The notes under the pieces: model-generated | Databases searched by the model: none | The model's input: the letters and a program-made list of their open reading frames with translations, nothing else | Told to the model about the DNA's origin: nothing | Translations under genes and position numbers: made by a program | Shown: in pieces, positions 1 to 15,330 of the stretch | How the letters are laid out: the number at the start of each line of letters is the position of its first letter | Numbering within the stretch: the stretch's first letter is position 1 | Assembly (NCBI GenBank): GCA_002224055.1 | Contig: AZLU01000004.1 | Span: forward strand, 244,735 to 308,734 | Reading direction: 5' to 3' | Length of the DNA stretch: 64,000 nt | Source of the DNA: Pezizomycotina sp. ARF18 | Lineage: Eukaryota > Ascomycota

Positions 1-552
1 GTTGGGAAATGTTCAGCGAGTTCGGTAACGAGTAGATCGTGTTCAGCGTCCGCAGGGCCGCCTGGACGAATTTCGGCTCGATTCCTGAAGGTGTAAGGCA
101 TCCAGGAGAGCCTCAACGATACGACTTAGCTGGTCGATGGGTAGCAGTGCCGTGTTACCTGATGTGGAAATCAGCTTCATCGTTCCACTTTCGTTCTCCT
201 AACTCCCGTCCGCGAAAAGTATTTAACGAGATAATAAAAATAAAAAAAACGACGCAAACAGGGGGAACGCCTCAAGGGTGAACTCTACCGTGCGCCAGAC
301 TACCACTACAATCGCCGCCTCTGTCTTGGACTCTAAATTTAGCGGGTTCTCGTCGTGGGATTCCAGGATGCCGATGAGGGGCTCCAGAAATCCCAGGTTG
401 ACGTACGCGAGCTTCCTCTGGTCGTGCCCAATGAGCCTGTGCTTCAGCTGGCGCAAGGCGGCGAAGCGGCCAGACCTATCGTGTGAAGCCGAAGGGTTAT
501 TCAGAACGGACAGTAAGGTTTCGGGAGACGGTTCAGCATCGGTAGAAGCCAT
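1..552 (-). CDS. vid28: Vid28/Gid5-like armadillo-repeat subunit of the GID ubiquitin ligase, 5' part only
   Basis: Armadillo-repeat scaffold of the GID/CTLH E3 ligase, which marks gluconeogenic enzymes for degradation (family knowledge; animal counterpart ARMC8). The start is placed at 552 (MASTDAEP); an in-frame upstream ATG at 561 is possible. Exon 1 (289-552) shows the family's N-terminal helix with LRQLKHRLIGHDQRKLAYV and a leucine-rich repeat. It ends in EAAIVV..SLAHG if one G is restored in a GG run near 306. A 130-nt intron (159-288, gtagag..cag) follows. Exon 2 reads GNTALLPIDQLSRIVEALL, then KFVQAALRTLNTIYSL after one more base shift. The 3' end lies left of the window. The next gene, cullin, is divergent and 3.8 kb away. 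Confidence 0.72.
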
Positions 553-2366
553 GATGGCCATTGATCTGTAGTGAGTTTCGAGAAAAGGTGTCCGATAAGT
601 GTTAGTAGAGCTTCCAAAGAGGCCCGAGGGACGCCGTAATCTTGATGCCGGGTAAATGAGAGAAGGAATCTCCTGGCTAAGCTCGATGGTAGTCGAATGA
701 GTATCGCACACCTACACGAGAAACCAACTTTGTTCGCTGTATGCTTCAACTGGATCAATATGCAATCGCAGGGAGGCGCTCGGGGTTTCTGAAGCGTTGA
801 GGTAGACCAGAGAAAAATAAGGGAGGAATGTCGAAATTTCGCCAAGAAATGCAGGATACTTAAGTTCAGATGGAAGATGGAAAAAAAAAAAAAACCTGCA
901 GCAAGAGGCTCCCCTGAGAACGGACTTCGTGGCAACGAGACAGAGGACGTGGATATCAAAAAAGAACGAAAACAAAAAGCGTATTGAGACTCAGACAGAG
1001 ATATATCAAAGAATATGAAGAAGAAAAGAAGATGTCGTGATGGTGGAGTTGAAAGAGTTGAAGGTTATGATTTTTTTTTTTTTTTTCTTGATAAAGATCA
1101 AGAGCGGAAGGAGGAACCGACGGTAGAGAACTGGGGGAAAAAAAGAAATCCTGGAAAAGCTGAAAACGGAGAAAAGTCGTGATGGGGAAAAAAAAAAATA
1201 CGCACTAAAACAAATTGAAAATTATTTACTGGGGGAGTGCAGAAAAGCGAGAGTTAATATAGGAGGCTCAAAACAGAACTCTCCCCTCTCTAACTTCACC
1301 ATTAAAGACCTCCACTGATCCAATAGCCTCTTCCGCGAGGACGCAATCGCGCAAGTGCATATTATACAGTTTCTTCTGTGAATAAAGCGCTTTATCGAAT
1401 GGCTTAGCCATGATCAAATTTTCGTTGCAGTTATAAATAGATCGCGAACTGCTTAGGCGCTTCATCTTGCGCTCTCAATTTCATGTTAAATACTGTCATT
1501 AAGTATATAATAATCATTAAACGGCCCAGGTATATCGCCGACAAGGTTACTAGTAAAATATCGTGACATCTGTCACACAAGCACTGAAAAAGTAAGGTTC
1601 CGCTAGCAATCCGAAGGCTTTCCACCTGGACACGATGGATATTAAGAGCCTGATGATTTTTATTTCAAATTTTCTAATTATAAGTTAGCTAATATAAAGT
1701 AGCACGTGCATTCGCAGGGAAAGCGATTTCTCACATCATGTTGCTGAAGCTGAACTTTATCGAGTACTACCGGTGTAGAAAAGCCAGATATCTTGAGGAA
1801 TACTCAGTACCTTATAATCTTCAAGTCTGGCTTTGGACTGAGTGTAATTTTGGGGCCGACTTGAGACACGTCTTCACGCCTGTTTAGATTGTATTCAGAT
1901 ACTTCATTAACCTTGGATATATATGACCGTTTCCTACCGTATTTAGGTGAAACACAAGAAAAAAAAATATCAGCGGAGAGGCCCTGAATCGGTCTCCTTG
2001 TTTTTGTGGGTTGATATCTCGTTCTTTCGCTTCTGCTGGGTTTAGTTCTTATTTAACCGAAAGCACCATTTCTCCTTCGAAGCGGCAGCTAACATAACTT
2101 CCGATAGATTATAGCAATTTACTGGTATTGCAGCATAGAATTTTGCTGTACTTAATAATGATAATAAGAATATTCTTGAATAACTCTATAGATAGAATCC
2201 ATATTTTGCATGCGTCTGAACAACTCTCCTCAGGCAAAGCCGAAACGTATGGCTTTGTTGACAAATAGAGAATCAACAAAATAAAGGGCTCTAGGGTGAA
2301 CTTGAAGTTAGCTGGGTGGAGGGACCTGGTAGCGTGCTCTGGCGGTCTTTCAAACAATGAATTATT

Positions 2367-2405
<39 letters not shown>
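2367..2405. repeat. Compound (TA)n(GA)n microsatellite
   Basis: About ten TA units run directly into about nine GA units. Confidence 0.95.
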
Positions 2406-4157
2406 GTGATACATACCTGTGCATGAAGCCTATCAGGACTTGTGATGCTCCGGATAATATCAACTACATTCCTGTCCAGACAAAGCTTAAGCTTAAGCTC
2501 CCATGTATTGGCATCACTTTTCTTCAAAAGCTTTAAAAATAGGCGTTAACGGAATAACCCCGGTGCCTGGATCGCCTACGTAATATATCAGATGCCGTTG
2601 TTCAACGGTCAAGCTTGATATTTGTCGTCCCGTCTCTGCAAAAGGGAAAAAGCGGTTTTGGAGGTAAAACTGAATAACGTGATTTTTCCCCCATGCTTGA
2701 AGTGGGATCGAATATTCGAATGTTCATCTCATTGGTACACCTTTCCCTGCATGCTCATTTAATAAATACTCTGAAGAGAAAAAATATAGTATGAATGAGT
2801 CAAGTGAGAGATACGTACTTTTGACGAGCTCTTTATCCAATCGGGTGCTAACGTGACGAGGATTTCGCCTCGCGACTGAGCCTCACGGTTTCGTATTAGC
2901 TATAATTATTATTATTATTTCTTTGTATCTCCAGAACACTCGTTCTCGTCACTAACGAAAGCTCGACTTACCGACTTACCACAATTAGATTTAAGAAAAG
3001 AAAAGTCCTACACAGCCTTACCGACACAATACACAATAATATTTGTTCTTGTCTCTTCCACTTCCACTTACCTTTATATATATCAATCACCTTTTGAAGC
3101 TCCCTCTTATTTCTTTTCTCTTCCCTTTGTGCCTCCCCATTATTTTCATTCCTACGCGGACCAATAATTCCTTCTAGATATTTGGATCTACCATTTTCTG
3201 GTTAGAGTAGAAGGGTTTCTTTGGATTTTCAACAAGGTATTTGTTCTCCGTTCGTTTGTTCTGAGTCAAACTTGAGGGAGGCAAGGGAAGGCTCACAGGG
3301 CTGTCCAGCCTCGTTGCGATCTTTCTCTCAAATAACTTTTCCCCACGAGTCTCGTTGCTAACTTTTTCAGGAGTACAGTTTCAGAAACGTGAACGACCTG
3401 AAGAACGGATTCTAAATACCGACACGACCGCGTCTGCCATTGCCTTGGAGCTATTAGCGTTCGCTCTATACACCTCGAGAGTTTATCCAGATCGCCATTC
3501 TTCCTCGGCGGTTTTCTTCGGAGGTTCAAGCAAAAGAGACAAGGCTGAAGCTTACCTTTTGAGCCTCCTACCTCTTTACCCAAAAGGTACAGTAAAAAAA
3601 AAAAAAAAGACCTTGAAACCCCCGAATTCCTGGAGAAAGATAGAGAGCTCTGGGTCCTCCCTAGTGCCCCCCCTTCCGAAAGCTTCCATACCTGCTCAAC
3701 CTCATTCTATTTCTCTTTCGTATGCCGGGGGAAAGAAGAAATCACGCCGTGGCATATTATCACCACGGCTGTTCGACGTGATTGAAAAGATTATAAAGAA
3801 TCGAGAACAGTACACCAGCAGAAATAATCACCCTGCTTCTGGGTTTGGGGGTTGAATAATCAAATTCTCTCTGCTCTCAGCTGAGAAAGAAAAAGGAAAA
3901 AAAAAAAAATTCAGCCAAGTTAGCAACCATAAATTTTATTTTACTTTTTATATATATATATAATTTTTTTTTTCCTTTTGACTAACATTTTTATTTTTAT
4001 TATTTTTATTTTTTCTTATTCAGCGCTGTCCCCTTCTGCTTTCCTACCTCTCTTATTTTTAACAACCAAACCCCACCAACCTATTCTCTCCCCCCAAAAA
4101 CACCACCACCACCACGATACAAGTATAGTAACAAGCCAGAGCTAGGAAGAATAAGAA

Positions 4158-4215
4158 CCTCCTCTTCCTTCCTTCCTTCTTCTTCCTCACCCTCTTTCTT
4201 CTGTCCTTTCCCCTT
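4158..4215 (+). promoter_or_regulatory. Pyrimidine-rich (CT) leader upstream of cullin-1
   Basis: A nearly uninterrupted C/T tract lies 150-210 bases before the cullin start. CT tracts near transcription starts are common in filamentous fungal promoters (general knowledge). Assignment here is by position and composition only. Confidence 0.35.
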
Positions 4216-4366
4216 CATCACCTCTAGCTGCCGTGCTCGACTTCGTGCGAGAGTTCATTTTTGATCCAGCTACAGTTCTCTCGCACGTCTCTTCTTTTTG
4301 CCGTCTCTTTTTTTCCAACATCTTCCCCCACCTCACTCTTCCGCCGGCTATCACGAACACCCAGAC

Positions 4367-7448
<3,082 letters not shown>

Positions 7449-7822
7449 TTCTCAGGGGTGGCATTATTTTAAAGGTTTTTCTGACTTTTGTTTCACTGTT
7501 TTAAAGGCGTTTGTTCTTATTTTTCCTAGTAGTGCTGTTTTTCTTTAAATATTTCCTTTCAGCTTAATATTCGAACTGACATTGTTAATCACGTGGGAGG
7601 AGGAAGAGAAAGAAGACTTTTTTATTATCTTATATTCTCGGGTGGCAGTTACGACAAATATAGAGAAGAAAACAGAACATTATACTAACACAAGCTTACT
7701 ATTGAATAGCTCACGGCCAATATAAATTCTTCTATCGTATGATCAGATTCTCTCATCTCCACCTTTATTAACACTTATTTTCATTCCAAAATTTCCTTCT
7801 CCTTTTAGCATGATTGTATTCC

Positions 7823-7848
7823 TTTTTTTTTTTTTTTTTTTTTTTTTT
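7823..7848. repeat. T26 homopolymer
   Basis: Uninterrupted run of 26 T in the convergent 3' region. Confidence 0.9.
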
Positions 7849-8218
7849 AATACTTTATGGACCAAGATTTTCTTCTTGGTGTCCCATCTATTAGCTTTTG
7901 CTCTTGTACTTCTTCTGAGCAATTTCTCTTATCTGGTCTATGCTTTGGCGAATTGGAATATATTTACTTCTTCACAAGTTTCCTTTGTTGCTCTTTTCGC
8001 TTTTTCCATTTTTATGTTAACTTAACGCAGGTATGAATTTATAAGTCTTTTATTTTCATTTCTTCGAATACATCATAGCCTCAGGTTTTCCTTTGCTGGT
8101 TTCCTTGACAATCTAACTGTTTTCCTAAGTTATTTGTTTTGGCTTTCAGTATCTAGCAGGTTCAAACTAAAAACAAAAAATCTCTTCTTATGATGAAATG
8201 CTGCCTGACGCTGCGTAT

Positions 8219-8233
8219 CCCCCCCCCCCCCCC
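8219..8233. repeat. C15 homopolymer
   Basis: Run of 15 C about 36 bases beyond the predicted stop of the fructosamine-kinase gene. Confidence 0.9.
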
Positions 8234-8269
8234 GGCGTCTACGTCCCTCCCCCACTATTAGACCGCAAC

Positions 8270-9365
8270 TCACTTTACCACAAAGCTGAAACAACAGACT
8301 TTTTTACTGTCACTTCTACCGTACTTCCTCTCCAACCTCTCCAGTATCTCCACCGCGCAGCCTTATACCCGCCCCGACAGCGCGTAGTGGTTCAGCTGGT
8401 GGTAAGCTTCGTACAACGCCACCCTGTCCTCGTACTCCCCACCGGTTCCCCCTTCGGTACGTTCTCATAATACTCCTTCAAAACTTCCCGTCGAACCCAC
8501 CGAACATCCTCATTATCCGTGGTCGTATTCTGCCGCCGCATAACATCCGCTGGGGTCGTATATTACTGCCTCCGGAGACGTTGTTCGACCGTGTATTGTT
8601 CCGACGGATTTATTTCCGGACCATAGGTCGCCGTGGACTACTACTGCTTTTGCGGAGTTGGGGTCTCTGGAGGAGAGGCGTGAGAGAGGATGTGTGCTGC
8701 GCCGGTTTTTGATGTTGTTTTTTGGATTAGTGATTGGAGGGATTGTTGAGATCCGTGTTTGTTTTCGATGGGTGAGAGGATTGTGAGGAGGCGGCGGTTG
8801 CAGAAGAAGTCCGCCCATGTTGATTCGTAGGTGTTGTCTTGCACTGTGCTGCCGCAGCACGTAGTACTGGAAAACCGTAGTTGCCGTCCGGTGATGCTGC
8901 CTTTTTGTGCAGCTGCGATAGCTTGTACGCCAGTGTTTGCGAGGATGGCGATGGGGAGGCGGCTGTAAGGTTAGGAATTCGGTGGCGAGGAAGAAGCCGG
9001 GGAGTCGGAGAGGGGCCGTGGGCGAAGGAGCGAGGGCAGAGGATGGTACGGCGGAGTTTATCGCGTTTAGGGATTCGTGTTCGCCTTGTTGAATTGGATT
9101 GCTCCGTTAGCCTTTTTTGAAGTTTTGTTAGATTGAGAGATAGTGGGGTTTTTTTTTTTTTTTCTTTCTTTTTTGGAATTGTGAGTTTTTGTTACCAGCG
9201 AACATGACTCCGCGTCGCTCCCGGTCCCTTGCTTGACGAAGTAGAGCTGGTCGCCGCTGGTTACTTTGTGCGTCGAAGCGAAGCCCGAGCCGCCGTGGAG
9301 GCGACCGTCGTCTTCGACGGGTCGAGCTTGAGAGCTTGGACGATGGCTGAATCTAGCTTCGGCAT
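8270..9365 (-). CDS. Fructosamine-3-kinase / ketosamine-3-kinase-like protein
   Basis: Predicted to phosphorylate ketosamines (sugar adducts on protein lysines) so that they fall off, a protein deglycation repair step in the cytosol (family knowledge, Fructosamin_kin/APH fold). Start MPKLDSAIVQALKLD at 9365. Next comes the nucleotide-binding HGGSGFASTHKVTSG...YFVKQGTG. Exon 1 ends in MFAG and a 111-nt intron (9085-9195) leads to EHESLNAI, then PGFFLATEFLT and LAYKLSQLHKKAASPDGNYG. The catalytic VVHGDLWSGN lies near 8610-8640, followed by IYDPSGCYAAAEYDHGIMRM. The tail shows EYEDRVALYEAYHQLNHYAL and ends YGRSDSKKVCC...VVK-stop. Length and motif order fit a whole family member. Several one-base shifts break the frame, as in the neighbours. 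Confidence 0.85.
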
Positions 9366-9620
9366 ATCGCAGGAATAGCTTGTATACACTTCCAATATAT
9401 AAAGGCGAGCTTTTGGAGCTCTGTGTAAAGGCAATTGAATTTCTATACAAGCTTGAGCTTGAGAATAATTCAGGGCTTGAAGGTGTCTAAGCACACGAGC
9501 CTGGAGTGTGGGGTCCATGATCGGGAGATGAAATATAGTTTTTCCGGGGGAACGAAAATGATATCATTTTGTACGCCGCGCATCCGTCTGCTGCGGGAAG
9601 AACTTTTTTCCCTTTATTTA

Positions 9621-9622
<2 letters not shown>

Positions 9623-9649
<27 letters not shown>
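9623..9649. repeat. T27 homopolymer
   Basis: Uninterrupted run of 27 T upstream of the fructosamine-kinase start. Confidence 0.9.
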
Positions 9650-9655
<6 letters not shown>

Positions 9656-9894
9656 AAGGCTTGATCTAACCTTTTTACTCCCACAAATCCACAAGCTTCC
9701 TACTTTTGTTATAATTAATACATTCACCGAATTATACCACTGACCACTATCACCCGTCATAATCCGTAAAATATACCTATTTTTATTGTAGGCTAGGAAT
9801 ATATGAAGGATAAGGTAGAATCTGTACCTGCGGTCGGTATACAGGTATAGGTGAGGAGCGGAATGGTTTCATCATAGTATTCGGGCTACCCGCA

Positions 9895-9910
9895 GGGGGG
9901 GGGGGGGGGG
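9895..9910. repeat. G16 homopolymer
   Basis: Run of 16 G. Long G runs are rarer than A/T runs in fungal DNA and could form quadruplexes only with partner tracts, which I do not see. Confidence 0.9.
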
Positions 9911-11199
9911 TTGTGTAAAGCGAATATTAATATACAAAAGCTGCGTCCAGCTTCATTTCAGTTCAACCTGAAACCGTATGCATCAACAATATCGTCGGAA
10001 GCGATTTGTTCGAAAGATATCTGCGTCTAGAAGTGCATCCTCTGATAGACCGTCTAAGAGAGACAATCACATTGATGGAATAGGAATTCCTACAACAGAA
10101 GGTTCTCATTGAACGGATATGGTAGTTGATTTTAAGTGGCGAATTGCGTTTCGGCACGAAAACCAGAAAGCGGATATTCATTGAGTCGTTTAGAAGCGAA
10201 CTGTGCCGTATGATAATGTACCTGGGACACAAATGTCGAACCTAGCCTAGTGAAAGCATATTGAGGATGAGACCTTGACGGTTTATACTATAAGAGCCGT
10301 CCATTGAGGATATTTTCGGGAAAACGGATATTATTAATCGAAGGGTGAAGTAGAAGCTCGTACCAGCTGAGCAACACAAAGGCCGTAAAATCTCGGTGAA
10401 ATATTAATCGTTAAGCAGATGGTCCATAACAAAATCCGTTGATTTGTGGATTGGGCGATGCGATTCGGTGTAAATTCACGATGATTCCAGAAACCTGCTA
10501 TAGAATCCCTTCGCTTGAAATAATTCAACCATGCAATCTCGCTGTATGATAGGGAGATTGGGGTTTAAGTAACGAGTATTCGTCTTCGGACATATATCTG
10601 CAATAGAAATCGAGGGAAACTTGTACTTGTAGAGTGGTGAAAGCATCCACGGGCCACGGACCGATAGAATTAATCACTCCTTCTCCATTACGTCTCATTG
10701 CACGGCACTTATCTTTGATATTTATCGGCAGTCAGATATTTTATCTTTGCTAGAAGCATCATGCGGATGGGTAGCGCGGGCAGTATTCCTTTGAAGCTGC
10801 AGACAACGAAAAGAGATACTCATCATCAGATTTCATTCAAACGATAGCTGCACATCCTCGACAGAATGATACTGTCAATTACTGGGAGATCTCGGACAGT
10901 GATAGCATGTGCCACTACAAACATAATACATAACCTTATGTTCAGTGAAACAAAGAGAACGGACTATCGGCGAAAAGCTTCAGGGAAAGGCTACCAGGCA
11001 TTCATTCAGCATATATCCCACAATTGCGAAGGTCATATCGAATGAAGAAATGACGCGTTTTGATATCACACTAGACTTCGAATTGACTGAGTGGTCAAAA
11101 CACGACCTCATAATTAACAAATATTTCGCCGAAAGTCATAGTCTACGCCGATGGAGAGAGGGGAACCCGTCGGATATTATCTATGCCACAACGCAGCGT

Positions 11200-11455
11200 A
11201 CCATATGAAATGTAACAACATCGCGCTCACGTTGTGTATGTAAACCCTCTCACGTTGATAGCCACGCAGTGAGCTACGCGAACTTGAAGTGATGATCTCT
11301 CGAGATCTTGTTCCTTACGATAACGGGGTCTCAATATTGAAATGCTCTACCGTTCGAAAACATCAACCTAAACCAGCTGTTGCGATATGTTTGCGCAACA
11401 CCCCTACCACATCTCGCCGACCATGCTCCCAGACTCAAAATTCTGGATATTATCT
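11200..11455. repeat. Diverged direct repeat, copy A
   Basis: Shares anchors in the same order with copy B at 11676-11900: ACATCGCGCTCACGTTG (11218-11234), GATATGTTTGCGCA (11384-11397) and a GGATAT word near the end. The sequence between anchors is only loosely similar and has small indels. Confidence 0.5.
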
Positions 11456-11675
11456 TTCATTTCTACAACACGCCGCCGCAGTGCTCCGGATAACGAAAGC
11501 TGAATGTAAGCCGCAAAGCTGTTTTGAGCGATAGCGACCTATTGTATTCTTAGACCTCCACGATCACAGACACCCTCTTCATATGATCGATGAATACAAG
11601 TACTACAGCCCCGGTGATAGGTAAACCAGCTGTATTACCCCAAACTTGATATTCCGTGATGGCTCAATGGGCGAT

Positions 11676-11900
11676 CACCGCATAAATTCCAACGACATCG
11701 CGCTCACGTTGCGTGTATAACGACTCGCAGCATAGAAATTTACTTGAACAATAATATATTCAGTCTCTCGAATAATCGGCGAAATCAACATTAAAATGCT
11801 CCACGTCAGAAATACGACAACCACGATCAGTCGATATGTTTGCGCAGACCCTAGCACCGCAGAGCATGTCCAGAGGCTCGAAAGTTCCGGATATGTTTTC
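11676..11900. repeat. Diverged direct repeat, copy B
   Basis: Same anchors as copy A at 11695-11711 and 11833-11846. Offsets of 477 and 449 bases show an internal length change between copies. Confidence 0.5.
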
Positions 11901-13743
11901 AGTTCCACGGTGCGACTGAACGTTAACCACATCACGGATAAGAAGCCTCAGTATGAAACAACTCACGGTGCCACAACTGCATATCAATCTATCCATACTC
12001 CTTCGACGACGGATTACCCGCACCATTTGACATCGTATATTCAGGAACACAACTCCAGTTTTAGGTCTGCTGATATTCAAACTAACTGATTTTACGGTAC
12101 TACGTGAGGACCACGATGATGAATCAAAAAGGCAAAAAACTCGAACATAAAATTATGAAGCTTTACTGCGAACCAAGAGCGTCTACGACTCTCGGATATT
12201 GAAAACTTAGTACCCGGGGCTGTGTGCCTCAAACGAAACTTACTAATTGTACAGCTTTCGCCTCTTTCAAGCTCCAGTTCATGCGTTAAGTACTTCATCT
12301 ACGAAGACAGAGCCCTTATTTTATTTTGTTCCAAGAAAAGATGAAATGACGACTCTTTTCAGCTCTGATAATCACTCGTTATTCGCGCACTCAAGGATCA
12401 AAGAAATATATTCCACGCACGGAACAGTGGATTTATAGTAAAAGAATACCGTACACGGTCGACATAGATCTTTTGGAATGTGCACGGCAACCGCGCAACC
12501 GGAAATCTTCATAAAATGTACCGTAAGGCATGCCCCTGTAGATCGTACGATATAGTGGCGCCATAGCAGCGTTACGCGACAAGCCGTTTAAAGCATAATG
12601 CATCGTAACTTTCTGGTCCAAGCAAACGTAGCATTCTCAAGCTACGGATATGCCTGAAGCTATTCGGCAGGATACGCATGAAACTACCCTTCAAATATAG
12701 AATCGCCATTTACATATTTACAACAATTCTTCCTTTTCGAGAAGAGACTACCGTATTGTCATAAAGTATTAGCAAATCTATCGTTTTCCAGCGAAGGCTA
12801 GCGCGAAGGACGCCATAAGAGTTCGCAGCACACGGCAAATTCTTCTGCACCAATCATAAACGGAGCCTGGGCACTACTTCCTCAAATTTCAACATAAATT
12901 ATGAATTCTGGTTTCATTCGTTATCCAGCTGGACGGATGATAACAACGTAAGGATATAGAGAAAATACAGATTGGATTATAAACGCTGTTGCCATGAACG
13001 CTCCGGCATAATTTTCACAAGCCTGGAGGCAGCCTGAATATAAACTATTACAAACGCAGAGAACAATATTTTTGACATATGCGCATGACTAAATCGTCGA
13101 CTTCGTATAGCGTCGCGATTAACGTCTTGACGCTAGGTTTGATGTATATTTCTTTACGTATTTACTGTTCCCGGTTCCTATCCGAGCCACATTACGTAAT
13201 TTAGGACCGCGAAGGCTAGTATACAAAATGTTCTCTTTTTGAGAGTAAATGTATAATAATGGATACGAAGTGAATATATAAAATGTAATTCTTTTTATTT
13301 GTTGCCTAAATCCGTATTCCGCTTTTTTCGTTTTTCGCTTTTGCTTTGAAAGACCCGCTGGTAAGATACTAGTAATAGTAATAATACAAAGGAGAAGGAA
13401 GAGGAAGTAAAAGAAAGCCAACGCCGTGCCGATGCATGATAAAACCACTGAAAAAATGAAAATGACCTACAGAAAGAACGCCTCAACGTAGGAAAAGAAA
13501 GCAAGTAAAAATGTACATAACGAAGAGAATAGGCTCTTTGTAATGATGACAATGGGATTGTATAATACGGGGCATGTCGGTGGAAAGGGACGCGTGCCAT
13601 GTCGTATTGGTCGTCGTAGAGATACGAGATATCGTATCTTCCCGCGTGAAATATATCGGCGCTTGTAATCCTATTTTTACTTCGTGTATTGTGTAACCAT
13701 CGTATCGTATAATTTCCGTCCAATCCATATTTTTTTTTTAGAA

Positions 13744-15330
13744 TCATACATCACGCTCCAATATTCTTGAAACCCTCTCCACGAGCCTGAACACGCTGAC
13801 CGTGAACGTCGACACCCACGCGCAGAGCGCCATGAACAGGAAGCTCGCGAGCGCGCGCTGGCGGCGGCAAATGGGCTGATTAACCCCGATCCCGACTTCA
13901 AACTTGGAGTTGCCGGTCATGGTGCTGTTACCGCTCCCGTTGGACGACACGTCGAGCGGCGACTTGACGCAGCTCCACTGCTGGTCGAAGAGGCTGTCGA
14001 AGGCGAGGGCGACGTTGGCGGAGTCGAAGATTATGAAGAAGAGGTCGAACATTACTATAAAAAGAGAAAAGGAATGGTTAGTTTATTATCGGCGCTTAGC
14101 GTGAGTGAGAAAATTAAGGCGGGCGGTAACGGGAAATTAAAAGAGGAAGGCTGAACATACTTAGACGCATCTTCGCCTTTGGCGATCGCAAACCGAGTGG
14201 CTTCCCCGAATACTCGTCGTACGTAATATAGATCAGGTAAACCATCGCGACGATGTCTACGACGATGGCCATGATTGTCGAGGGTTTCTGCGAGAACCCG
14301 TACTTGTTGCTGAGTACGTACACGCTGGATGCGAACGCCAGCGCGAACAGGGAGAGTATCCAGATCATGGCGCGGAACGTGAGGGGTACCATCGGGTTGT
14401 TGAGCAGCATATTCTACAGTTGTGACCATTTCCATTAGTAAAAAGAGAGAAAATTTTCCCGCCTAAGTATTGGATGCGCAAACATACCTGTATCCTCTTA
14501 TACCATATCCGCCTCCTCCTCGCATTAACAAACGGCAGCTCCATCCCGTCCGCCTCCCCCGCCTCTTTGTCTTTTCTCTGGCTCGCCAGCCACGGCTCCT
14601 CGAGGTTACCCGAGTCCTCTAGCAGCCAATCCGGACTACCCTTCTCGTCGTTGTGCGACATGGCCGCGTGCTGCGAGCGCGAAGCGGGCCTATGGTGCGA
14701 GCCGTCCACGAACGTCCTCCACCGGCTCCCCGTCGTTACTGTCGGTCCCATCGTAACAGGGTCGTGTTCTCTCTTGCCGTCGTGTATCGATTTCCCTTGA
14801 TTCTTGTGCGTCGGCGGGGGGAAAGCGATTTTTTGGTTGTTGTAGAATTCGTCGTCGTCGTCGTCGTAATCTGGTTCTTGGACCCATGCTGTTTTGTGAA
14901 GGGAAAGTTGATATTAGTTATTTGGGAAAGCTTATTGTGCTACCGTCATATCCTTTTTTTCAATTGTCGTAGAAATGTAGTCCTTTTGTACGACCTCTAG
15001 AACCTCGGCTACAATGTCCGCAAAAATAACAAAGAAGGGTTATCAATGGAAACGTACTTGGTAGCGTCCGAACGGCTCTGTGCTGGAAGGATTCGCTCTG
15101 ACGATTGCTGACGCTCAGACTAAGAGTGGAATGGGAATGAGTTGACACTGCGGCAGAAGAAACGGTGGACTTCCTAGATCCCTTCCAGCATGATTGAAGC
15201 CATTCTGCTGCTGCTGCTGCTGCTGCTGCTGTCCTTGTTGTTGCTGTGTCGACGGCCTTTCGTTCACAGGCACGGGATTGCTATTGCGAGGTTGCGAAGA
15301 CGACGATGATGATCCTCCATTGTTTGCCAT
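13744..15330 (-). CDS. srf1: Srf1-like regulator of phospholipase D, multi-pass membrane protein
   Basis: Resembles the fungal Srf1 family, ER membrane proteins that regulate phospholipase D (family knowledge). The start chosen is MANNGGSSSSSSQPR at 15330, followed by a Gln run coded by repeated CAG (+ strand 15203-15232). A conserved WVQEPDYDDD motif lies near 14860-14885, then a charged linker and RRRRIWYKRIQ before an intron. The membrane domain follows: NPMVPLTFRAMIWILSLFAL, TIMAIVVDIVAMVYLIYITY, DEYSGKPLGLRSPKAKMRL, then after another intron DLFFIIFDSANVALAFDSL, and a last segment FLFMALCAWVSTFTVSVFRL before RILERDV-stop. About four membrane segments are visible. The middle motif is nearly invariant in this family as I remember it. 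At least three exons. The 5' part around 14.9-15.1 kb is uncertain. Confidence 0.75.

Larger units (their letters stand above)
553..4366. other. Divergent intergenic region between vid28 and cullin-1
   Basis: No gene is supported in this 3.8 kb. The short open frames on both strands have no recognisable domain and do not link into exons. It holds a T16 run (1071-1086), a compound TA/GA microsatellite, AT-rich stretches near 3900-4020 and a pyrimidine-rich leader just before the cullin start. It must carry the promoters of both flanking genes. Confidence 0.6.
7449..8269. other. Convergent 3' region between cullin-1 and fructosamine kinase
   Basis: The two genes end facing each other. The region is T-rich and holds a T26 run and a C15 run. 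The T-rich open frame at 7810-8025 encodes only low-complexity hydrophobic residues and is not taken as a gene. It should contain both polyadenylation regions. Confidence 0.6.
9366..13743. other. Gene-free tract with recurrent GGATAT words and a diverged repeat
   Basis: Nothing recognisable is coded on either strand in 4.4 kb. The section 10.1-13.0 kb has ten copies of the hexamer GGATAT on the + strand and a diverged direct repeat near 11.2 and 11.7 kb. Long homopolymers (T27, G16) sit near the left edge. It could be a decayed repeat family or an old regulatory spacer. Confidence 0.5.

Noticed and set aside
3355-3855. 166-codon open frame upstream of cullin-1.
   Set aside because: Low-complexity Lys/Pro/Ser translation containing a poly-A run, in a leader-like region; no recognisable features.
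7810-8025. 71-codon hydrophobic open frame that looks like a small membrane protein.
   Set aside because: It is driven by a T26 run and T-rich 3' flank between two convergent genes; no family features.
8881-9120. Plus-strand frames over the fructosamine-kinase gene.
   Set aside because: Shadows of the minus-strand gene, whose motifs are clear.
10356-10372. Minus-strand GCTCAGCTGGTACGAGC looks like a perfect tRNA D-arm.
   Set aside because: No pairing anticodon arm or T-arm follows in the expected places, even allowing an intron.
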